Source: Chryseobacterium sp. MYb264
GTDB lineage: Bacteria; Bacteroidota; Bacteroidia; Flavobacteriales; Weeksellaceae
DNA length: 64,000 nt
Direction: 5' to 3'
Assembly: GCF_035974275.1 (NCBI RefSeq)
Contig: NZ_CP142422.1
Coordinates: forward strand, 310,001-374,000
Positions 57,980-64,000 of the stretch are shown here, piece after piece (within the stretch, counting starts at the first letter, position 1; every line of letters starts with the position of its first letter). Under the pieces are notes generated by a model, which did no database searches, was not told where the DNA came from, and saw nothing but the letters and a program-made list of their open reading frames with translations. A program made the position numbers and the translations under genes.

Positions 57980-58034
57980 AATTGATTCAAATTGCACCCC
58001 TTTAGGGATGGGAAAACAATTTGGATCAATTTTT
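57980..58034 (+). terminator. Long-stem terminator of the siderophore receptor gene
   Basis: AATTGATTCAAATTG (57980-57994) pairs with CAATTTGGATCAATT (58017-58031) with two G-T wobbles. A CCC/GGG inner pair is present and a short T-run follows. It lies 49 nt after the stop. Confidence 0.75.
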
Positions 58035-58101
58035 AAACAGGCAGTAAATCCACAATCATTAAAAAAATGATTAAAAATTCAAATTATTACAATTTAATAC
58101 C

Positions 58102-58109
58102 TATATTTG
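58102..58109 (+). promoter_or_regulatory. -7 element of the lysC leader
   Basis: TATATTTG, 17 nt before the ATG of a short leader frame. No TTG at the expected -33 spacing. Confidence 0.5.
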
Positions 58110-58126
58110 CCCAGCAAAAAAAGAAA

Positions 58127-58183
58127 ATGATAGTATCTAACTTAAAAAAGGCAAAGAAACAGTACTTACGTCGAACGTCGTGA
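58127..58183 (+). CDS. Putative leader peptide (attenuation) of lysC
   Basis: An 18-codon frame, MIVSNLKKAKKQYLRRTS, with four lysine codons within five (AAA AAG GCA AAG AAA), directly after a -7 element and 34 nt before a terminator hairpin that precedes aspartokinase. This is the classic layout of ribosome-mediated attenuation. Lysine is an end product of the aspartate pathway, which supports lysine sensing. No antiterminator has been worked out here. Confidence 0.55.
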   Translation: MIVSNLKKAKKQYLRRTS

Positions 58184-58216
58184 GTCATTTTCCTTTGGTT
58201 AGAATCGAAATAAATC

Positions 58217-58249
58217 AGGAGCTTGTCATCACGACAGGCTCCTTTTTTT
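58217..58249 (+). terminator. Intrinsic terminator in the lysC leader (attenuator)
   Basis: AGGAGCTTGTC (58217-58227) pairs with GACAGGCTCCT (58233-58243), one G-T wobble, 5-nt loop, followed by seven T. It lies 33 nt upstream of the lysC ATG, so it ends most transcripts unless disrupted. Confidence 0.85.
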
Positions 58250-58282
58250 GTTTGGAATTTAATTAATATTATAATCTAATTT

Positions 58283-59602
58283 ATGAAAGTATTGAAATTT
58301 GGAGGAACTTCAGTGGGAAGTCCGGAGAGAATCGAACAACTGTTGCCCATTATTAAATCTCAGACGGCGGATAAACATTTGGTAGTTTTGTCAGCGGTTT
58401 CCGGAACAACAAATGATCTGGTAATCTTATCTGAACTGTATGCCGGCAAAGACATTGAAGGAGCATACCGACATATTGATGCGTTGTATGAAAAATACAA
58501 GGTTTTTGTCAGCCAGTTATTTAAAACGGAAGAAGGAGTGTCAGAAGCTTCACTTTTTATTGATAAGATTTTTGATCTTTTTTATCAGTTTAAAAATAAG
58601 AATTTTACTTCAGATGCAGAACGTATTATTTTAGCTCAGGGCGAAATCATCTCTACCACCTTATTTCATTTACATTTAAAAGAAATTGAAATTCCTTCCA
58701 CATTGTTATCAGCACTTGATTTTATGCTGGTGGATGAAGAGCACGAACCGGATGTTGATTTTATCAGAGAACAGGCCGGTCTTGAAATGGCAAAATATCC
58801 AGAGGAAACACTTTTTATCACACAAGGATACATTTGTAGAAATGCCCAGGGAGAAATTGACAACCTGAGAAGAGGAGGGTCTGATTATACTGCGTCATTG
58901 CTTGGCGCAGCGTTACAGGCTGAAGAAATCCAGATCTGGACGGATATTGACGGTTTCCACAACAACGATCCACGTTATGTTCCCAACACAAAACCTATTG
59001 CCCAATTAAATTTCGATGAAGCGGCCGAACTTTCCTATTTCGGAGCTAAAATTCTTCATCCGCAAAGCGTTTTTCCGGCAAGAAAATACAATGTACCTGT
59101 GAGATTGCTGGATACAATGAATTTAAGTGCATCGGGAACTTTGATCTCAGGCGAAACAACGAATCAAAATCAAATTGTGGCCATTGCTGCAAAAGACGGA
59201 ATTACAGCAATTCGTATTCAATCTTCAAGAATGTTGATGGCTTATGGATTTTTAAGAAAAGTTTTTGAAGTTTTCGAACGTTTCAAAACACCAATCGATA
59301 TGATCACAACCTCGGAAGTGGCAGTTTCCCTGACGATTGACCAAACCGAATATCTTTCTGAAATTATAAAAGAGTTAGAGGTATTTTCGGCAGTTGAGAT
59401 CGACAGCGACCAGTCTATCATCTGTATTGTAGGGGATTTCAGAGAAAATAACCATGGTCATGCAACCATTGTTTCAGAAGCGGTAAAGCATGTTGCGATC
59501 AGGATGATCTCTTACGGTGGAAGTGAAAATAATATTTCCTTGCTGGTGCCATCAGCTTTTAAAGTTGAGACCCTAAGATCGCTGCATAACCGACTGTTTT
59601 AA
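58283..59602 (+). CDS. lysC: Aspartate kinase (monofunctional, ACT-domain)
   Basis: A 439-aa enzyme catalysing aspartate phosphorylation, first step to lysine, threonine, methionine and DAP. KFGGTSVG (5-12) is the family signature, and RGGSDYTASLLGAAL and WTDIDGFHNNDPR form the nucleotide/aspartate site. The C-terminal ~130 residues are two ACT domains for feedback (MLMAYGFLRKVFEVFERF, then VEIDSDQSIICIVG). No homoserine dehydrogenase is fused. It stands alone behind the leader-peptide/terminator region. Confidence 0.93.
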   Translation: MKVLKFGGTSVGSPERIEQLLPIIKSQTADKHLVVLSAVSGTTNDLVILSELYAGKDIEGAYRHIDALYEKYKVFVSQLFKTEEGVSEASLFIDKIFDLFYQFKNKNFTSDAERIILAQGEIISTTLFHLHLKEIEIPSTLLSALDFMLVDEEHEPDVDFIREQAGLEMAKYPEETLFITQGYICRNAQGEIDNLRRGGSDYTASLLGAALQAEEIQIWTDIDGFHNNDPRYVPNTKPIAQLNFDEAAELSYFGAKILHPQSVFPARKYNVPVRLLDTMNLSASGTLISGETTNQNQIVAIAAKDGITAIRIQSSRMLMAYGFLRKVFEVFERFKTPIDMITTSEVAVSLTIDQTEYLSEIIKELEVFSAVEIDSDQSIICIVGDFRENNHGHATIVSEAVKHVAIRMISYGGSENNISLLVPSAFKVETLRSLHNRLF

Positions 59603-59660
59603 CAGCTTTAAGGGTAAGCAGACAAAAAATGATGCTGTTTCACAATAAGTAGAAAAAGAG

Positions 59661-59687
59661 AAGGCTGTCCAGCAAGGGCAGCCTTTT
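59661..59687. terminator. Bidirectional terminator between lysC and SDR remnant
   Basis: AAGGCTGTCC pairs with GGGCAGCCTT (one G-T pair, loop AGCAA). T-rich on the + side (TTTTAT), and on the minus side it is followed by CTCTTTTTC. Confidence 0.8.
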
Positions 59688-59698
59688 ATCTGTTCATA

Positions 59699-60496
59699 TT
59701 ACAGGCAGCGAATAGTGCCGCCATCTACCCGGAGCACGGAACCACTGATATAATCGGCAAGCCGGCTGCATAGATAGGCCACTGCCCCTGCGATTTCCTC
59801 AGGATTTCCGAACCTTCCTGTATCATTAGGGATCAGTTCTCGGACTGCTTTATATTGTATTTCCACAGGGTCGGTTCCCCAATTGAATTTGGGCGCGGCA
59901 TTCATCAGCCATTGTTCAACCATCGGATTAATAATGGCTCCCGGAGAAACAACATTGGAAGTGATTCCGGTTTCCTTTAATAATCTTGCCAGCGATACAG
60001 ATAAATTATGCCTTGCCGCAAGAGTGGCATTGTAATGGGGCTGCTCTTTAATAGGCTGTATTCCTAATCCTCCCCCGATATGTACCACACGTCCCCAGCC
60101 TAATGGCTTCATTTGGGGAGCAATCCTCTGAATCATCCGAACGTAAGAGACGACATTGGTATTATAGAGCTCAAGCCAATCTTTTGCGCTGGCTTCGTTT
60201 CATGATTGGTGAGAAGTCGCTCCCGCATTATTCACCAGAATGTCAATGGGGCCTCCTTTCAGCGAAACTTCAGCAACAGAATCTGCTCCTTCATCGGTGG
60301 AAAGGTCTCCAGTGACAACTTCTGCCATTCCTCCCTTTCTGACTATGGACTGGGCTACTTTTTCCGCCCGCTCCCGATTTCTGCCGTGTATGATTACCTT
60401 GGCTCCTTCATCGGCAAGCATTTTGGCGATCGCTTCTCCTAAGCCCGAACCGGATCCTGTGATCAGGGCTCTCTTATCTTTTAACTGTAGATCCAT
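59699..60496 (-). pseudogene. SDR oxidoreductase interrupted by one in-frame TGA
   Basis: A classical SDR of 265 codons. It begins MDLQLKDKRALITGSGSGLG with the cofactor loop, then RNRERAEKV, VVTGDLSTDEG and ILVNNAGATSHQS. A TGA at about 60200-60202 follows, then NEASAKDWLELYNTNVVSYV and VVHIGGGLGIQPIKEQPHYN in the same frame, and SPGAIINPMVEQW to a normal C-terminus. The TGA lies where TGG (Trp) would fit. The catalytic Y is in PHYNATLAARH, where Lys of Y-x-x-x-K is replaced by Ala, a second oddity. Recent nonsense mutation or a base error. Confidence 0.8.
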
Positions 60497-60550
60497 ATGT
60501 ATTCTATTTTTTAATTGATCTGTATTTTTGTTTCTTCAGATTTTCTTAGA

Positions 60551-60558
60551 CAAAAGTA
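60551..60558 (-). promoter_or_regulatory. -7 element of the SDR remnant (minus strand)
   Basis: TACTTTTG on the minus strand, 55 nt upstream of the SDR ATG, matches TAnnTTTG. No clear TTG at the right spacing. The rest of the 377-nt gap to 60874 shows nothing else but the promoter of the next gene. Confidence 0.4.
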
Positions 60559-60831
60559 CAGATCGATCCCGGTTCATCGTTTTGTTTAAAAGCTCAAAAT
60601 ACTTTGCTGAAAAGCGCAATCCGTGATCCCGTATATTCTGTGGTCTTATTTTTAGGAGAAGTTCATTTTTTTATTCCGTATTTAACGATTAGCCGGACTA
60701 CCGTTACCATAAGATTGATATATCCTGGCAAGGACTGATATTATGAAATTTTAATATAGATGAAAAGTGTTTGTTAATCAGCTTTTTAATTTTATTTTTT
60801 TTAAATGAACTAAATAAATACGGGTACTTAT

Positions 60832-60862
60832 TTGCTCTTAGTCTCCAGTTTATTTACCTTTG
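60832..60862 (+). promoter_or_regulatory. Bacteroidota promoter of the small membrane-anchored gene
   Basis: TTG (60832-60834), 20 nt, then TACCTTTG (60855-60862). It lies only 11 nt before the ATG at 60874, giving a very short 5' leader. Confidence 0.6.
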
Positions 60863-60873
60863 TCTATACAATT

Positions 60874-61329
60874 ATGCTAGAGAGGTTTTATCAATATTTA
60901 TACAGTTTATCATTTGTTTTACTTACCGTCCTGGGTTTGTACTACGGGCAGATGCAACAGTATATCTCAACAGATATTCCTTCCGATCTCGATTTCAGCA
61001 CAGATGTTCTCATTAGAGAGGCGGAAAATGCGGTTCACCCTTTAGCGTTTCTAAAAGATAAAAACGATCCCTCTCTGTATGGTCTCAGCCGTCCTGCATA
61101 CAATAAAATCCGTGCTGTTCCTGAGAACGACAGTGAGAATGACGAAAATCCCGAAACTTCAGACACCTCTGATTTTATCCTATTTTTAAAGGAAGACTTT
61201 TGGAGTCTGATGACAGGCTTCGTCCGTTCCTTTCATAACAGGCAAATTGCCGTTTCATTAGCTTATTCTCAACACTTAAAACTTCAGTATGATGACCTGT
61301 ATATTCATTACAGGGTCATCCGCCTGTGA
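60874..61329 (+). CDS. Small membrane-anchored protein, unknown function
   Basis: A ~151-aa protein. ATG at 60874 is preferred to the in-frame TTG at 60832, which lies in the promoter. One N-terminal helix (YSLSFVLLTVLGLYYGQ) serves as signal anchor, then a soluble acidic part with Ser/Asp/Glu linker (PENDSENDENPETSDTSD) and LKLQYDDLYIHYRVIRL at the end. No family recognised. It precedes the RND operon by ~100 nt, with a hairpin between, so it is probably separate. Confidence 0.55.
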   Translation: MLERFYQYLYSLSFVLLTVLGLYYGQMQQYISTDIPSDLDFSTDVLIREAENAVHPLAFLKDKNDPSLYGLSRPAYNKIRAVPENDSENDENPETSDTSDFILFLKEDFWSLMTGFVRSFHNRQIAVSLAYSQHLKLQYDDLYIHYRVIRL

Positions 61330-61357
61330 TTTTATACTATTTTTTTCGAAAAAATTA

Positions 61358-61384
61358 AAGCTTTCAATCTTTATTTGAAAGCTT
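61358..61384 (+). terminator. Perfect 10-bp hairpin before the RND operon
   Basis: AAGCTTTCAA (61358-61367) and TTGAAAGCTT (61375-61384), 7-nt loop. It lies 29 nt after the preceding stop and 44 nt before the RND operon. No T-run, so it could be a terminator or an operator-like palindrome. Confidence 0.45.
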
Positions 61385-61427
61385 AGAACTCTATTTTTCA
61401 ATTTAAAAAATTTTATAAATTATTATC

Positions 61428-62513
61428 ATGGTCAAGAAAAGTCTCATGTATATAAGCCTGTGCCTTATTCTGTTATGTGTAAGCTGTAACTCTGAGAAAA
61501 AAGAAAAAGCAGAAGAAGCTTCATTCAAAGTAACAAGTCCCCTTGTAAAAGATACCTTAATCGATAAAGATTATGTTGCACAAATTCGTTCCATCAACCA
61601 TATTGAGCTTCGTGCACAGGAAAAAGGATATATACAGTCTATTTATGTTGATGAAGGACAGTTTGTTCAAAAAGGGCAGCTGCTGTTCAAAATCATGCCT
61701 AATTTGTACGAATCCGACGTAAACCGTGCGAAAGCAGAAGTGAAGTATGCGGAGATTGAATATCAGAATACCAAAAGCTTATCTGATAAAGATATTGTAG
61801 CACCACAGGAAATGGCCATGGCTAAGGCAAGATATGAAAAAGCCAAAGCCGAACTGGCTTCAACAAATACTCATCTGGGCTTCACAGAGATCAGAGCTCC
61901 TTTTACCGGAATTGTAGGAAGACTGCATGTGAGAAAAGGGAGTCTGGTAGATGATGGAGAATTGATTACTGAACTTTCCGACAACAGCAAGATGTGGGTT
62001 TATTTCAATGTTCCTGAAGCTGAATATCTGAATCAGATGAGTGACAGAACAACAAATGATCCTTTGCACGTACGCCTGAGAATGGCCAATGGTAAGGAGT
62101 TTTCTCAGGATGGTGTGGTTGAAACTATTGAGTCGGATTTCGATAATGAAACAGGAAATATTGCTTACAGAGCTACATTCCCCAACCCTAAAGGGCTTTT
62201 AAGATTCGGAGAAACCGGAAATATCGTTATCACCTCTCCCTTTGCCAACGCGATGATGATTCCTCAGAAAGCAACTTTTGAGGTTTTAGAGAAGAAGTAC
62301 GTCTATGTAGTAGACAAAAATAATATTGCAAGAGCTCGCGAAATAAAAGTCGCTGGAGAATTACCACATATTTACATTGTTTCTTCAGGGTTGAAGCAAG
62401 ATGACAGAATAGTATTGGAAGGACTTCGTAAGGTACAGGATAATCAGAAGATCAAGAACACCTATCTTCAGCCTCAGCAGGTGATGTCCAATTTAGATTT
62501 GTACTCAGAATAA
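61428..62513 (+). CDS. RND efflux periplasmic adaptor (MFP/HlyD family), lipoprotein
   Basis: A 361-aa adaptor. Lipoprotein signal with C20 (LCLILLCVSCNSEK; lipobox VSC). Then come a lipoyl-like domain (IELRAQEKGYIQSIYVDEGQ, and FTEIRAPFTGIVGRLHVRKG), a short alpha-hairpin (~85-140) and beta-barrel/MP domains to the end (LEGLRKVQDNQKIK). It links the inner-membrane RND pump to an outer-membrane channel. The pump gene starts 17 nt later; the channel gene should lie beyond the right edge. Confidence 0.9.
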   Translation: MVKKSLMYISLCLILLCVSCNSEKKEKAEEASFKVTSPLVKDTLIDKDYVAQIRSINHIELRAQEKGYIQSIYVDEGQFVQKGQLLFKIMPNLYESDVNRAKAEVKYAEIEYQNTKSLSDKDIVAPQEMAMAKARYEKAKAELASTNTHLGFTEIRAPFTGIVGRLHVRKGSLVDDGELITELSDNSKMWVYFNVPEAEYLNQMSDRTTNDPLHVRLRMANGKEFSQDGVVETIESDFDNETGNIAYRATFPNPKGLLRFGETGNIVITSPFANAMMIPQKATFEVLEKKYVYVVDKNNIARAREIKVAGELPHIYIVSSGLKQDDRIVLEGLRKVQDNQKIKNTYLQPQQVMSNLDLYSE

Positions 62514-62530
62514 TTAAAATTGCATCAATT

Positions 62531-64000
62531 ATGTTCAAGAAAATAATTCACAGACCGGTTTTTGCAATTGTAATTTCCGTTATCATCCTGTTTGTGGGAG
62601 GCCTGGCCATTAAGCAGCTACCCACTGAGCAGTTTCCGCAAATCGCACCTACAACGGTCGCTGTAAGTATTGCTTATCCGGGATCCAGTGCCGATGTATT
62701 GGTAAAATCTTCCCTTATCACCATTGAAAATGCAGTGAATGGGGTACAGGGAATGAGGTATATGTCAACAGATGCCACCAGTGCCGGAGAAGCGACTGTA
62801 AATGTAGTTTTCGATCCGGGAACGGATCCTAATATTGCTACCGTTCTGGTAAAAACAAGAATCGATCAGGTAATGCCATTATTACCTGAGCTTGTACAGA
62901 AAGAAGGGGTTATCGTAAATCCTGTACAGCCGAGTATGCTGATGTACGTGAACCTTTACAGTAAGGATAAAAATATGGATGAAAAATTTCTGTATAATTA
63001 CTCTACGGTGAATGTTATTCCGGAAATCAACCGTATTCCGGGGATCGCAAGATCACAGATTTTAGGAAGCCGAAGATATGCGATGCGTATCTGGCTGAAT
63101 CCTGAAAGAATGAGAGCTTACGACATCTCCGTAGATGAGGTGATGAAGGCGATTGGAGAGCAGAGTATTATCGGGCGTCCGGGAAGAATCGGACAGAGTT
63201 CAGGGATTGCTGCACAAACGCTGGAATATGTACTGACGTATAAAGGACAGTACAATAAACCCGAAGAATATGAAAATATTATTGTAAGAGCCAATTCTGA
63301 AGGAGAAAATGTAAAACTAAAGGATGTTGGTAAGGTAGAATTAGGAAGCGAATTCTTTGATATCTATTCGAATCTGGACGGGCATCCGTCTGCTTCTATC
63401 GTATTGAAGCAAAATTACGGAAGTAATGCCAGCGACGTCATCAAGGGTATCAAATCTAAAATGGAGGAGCTGAAAAAGAATTTTCCCCCGGGAGTAGATT
63501 ATAAGATCAGTTATGATGTATCTAAATTCTTAGATGCTTCTATTGAACAGGTGATCGATACTTTAAGAGATGCCTTTATACTGGTTGCTATCGTGGTTTT
63601 CATATTCTTAGGAGACTGGCGCTCCACGTTAATTCCTATTATTGCGGTTCCGGTTTCCTTAATTGGTGCTTTCTTCGTGATGCAACTTTTTGGGTTAACC
63701 ATTAACCTCGTTACATTGTTCGCATTGGTACTGGCCATCGGTATTGTGGTGGATGATGCGATTGTGGTGGTAGAAGCGGTTCACGCTAAAATGGAGGAGA
63801 AAAACCAGAGCCCGTTCAAAGCCGTTCAGGAGGTAATGGGGGAGATCTCAGGGGCTATTATTGCGATCACCGCGGTGATGGTATCGGTATTCCTTCCGAT
63901 CTCTTTTATGTCCGGTCCGGTGGGTACTTTCTTCAGACAGTTTTCCATTACCATGGCAAGCTCCATTGTGATTTCAGCATTAATCGCCCTTACTTTAACT
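62531..64000 (+). CDS. RND efflux pump, HAE1/AcrB family (N-terminal part)
   Basis: 490 codons, running off the right edge (family length ~1040). MFKKIIHRPVFAIVISVIIL is the first helix. LPTEQFPQIAPTTVAVSIAY and PGSSADVLVKSSLITIENAV are conserved pore-domain text. GIVVDDAIVVVEAVHAKMEE carries the adjacent aspartates D408 and D409 in TM4 used for proton coupling. A multidrug exporter is likely, in operon with the adaptor; substrates cannot be read. Confidence 0.93.
   Translation, partial: MFKKIIHRPVFAIVISVIILFVGGLAIKQLPTEQFPQIAPTTVAVSIAYPGSSADVLVKSSLITIENAVNGVQGMRYMSTDATSAGEATVNVVFDPGTDPNIATVLVKTRIDQVMPLLPELVQKEGVIVNPVQPSMLMYVNLYSKDKNMDEKFLYNYSTVNVIPEINRIPGIARSQILGSRRYAMRIWLNPERMRAYDISVDEVMKAIGEQSIIGRPGRIGQSSGIAAQTLEYVLTYKGQYNKPEEYENIIVRANSEGENVKLKDVGKVELGSEFFDIYSNLDGHPSASIVLKQNYGSNASDVIKGIKSKMEELKKNFPPGVDYKISYDVSKFLDASIEQVIDTLRDAFILVAIVVFIFLGDWRSTLIPIIAVPVSLIGAFFVMQLFGLTINLVTLFALVLAIGIVVDDAIVVVEAVHAKMEEKNQSPFKAVQEVMGEISGAIIAITAVMVSVFLPISFMSGPVGTFFRQFSITMASSIVISALIALTLT

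Noticed and set aside
60200..60202. TGA as selenocysteine in the SDR gene
   Set aside because: SDR enzymes have no Sec here, the position fits Trp, and no SECIS-like structure is evident.

Overview
The window looks like chromosomal DNA of a flavobacterium close to Chryseobacterium (Weeksellaceae). The support is low G+C, Bacteroidota-type promoters (TTG, about 19 nt, then TAnnTTTG), several TonB-dependent receptors, a type IX secretion (T9SS) C-terminal sorting domain with SprB-type repeats, and many small secreted proteins and lipoproteins. The genus is inferred from overall character, not from a marker gene.

Region 1 (1-15932, all + strand, almost gapless) is a biosynthetic cluster that starts left of the window. 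It encodes a phytoene-desaturase-like oxidoreductase (C-terminal part), a TonB receptor, a secreted helical-repeat protein, a ketoacyl synthase, a PIG-L deacetylase, a GT2 glycosyltransferase, three BtrH-type proteins (one degenerate), a hotdog thioesterase, an ABC exporter, an ATP-grasp ligase, a membrane protein and a free-standing adenylation domain whose specificity residues read as asparagine. Glycosyltransferase, PIG-L deacetylase, ATP-grasp and BtrH acyltransferase together recall butirosin logic: make an amino sugar, then acylate its amine from a carrier. The product is unknown to me.

Region 2 (15933-25606) holds a degraded stretch, an AraC/SDR pair on the minus strand, several secreted or lipoprotein genes of unknown function, and two copies of a dispersed element of about 150 bp.

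Region 3 (25640-31474) is a thiamine salvage operon (TPP riboswitch, thiM-thiE-thiD-tenA) plus an initiator tRNA, lying between two tandem arrays of a unit of about 146-166 bp. thiM, thiE and thiD each carry two frameshifts; tenA is intact.

Region 4 (31618-55382) is a polymorphic-toxin locus. It has a 1565-aa secreted protein and a TANFOR/FN3-type precursor with a variable C-terminus, then an AT-rich set of candidate immunity genes, an orphan toxin module ending in an ADP-ribosyltransferase domain, and several toxin remnants. A four-gene surface-protein operon (FN3 protein, SprB-repeat T9SS substrate, PKD lipoprotein, outer-membrane barrel) follows. Duplicated boundary sequences show cassette turnover.

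Region 5 (55383-64000) is more ordinary: a siderophore receptor, an aspartokinase behind a probable leader-peptide attenuator, an SDR gene broken by one in-frame TGA, a small membrane-anchored protein, and an RND efflux operon that runs off the right edge.
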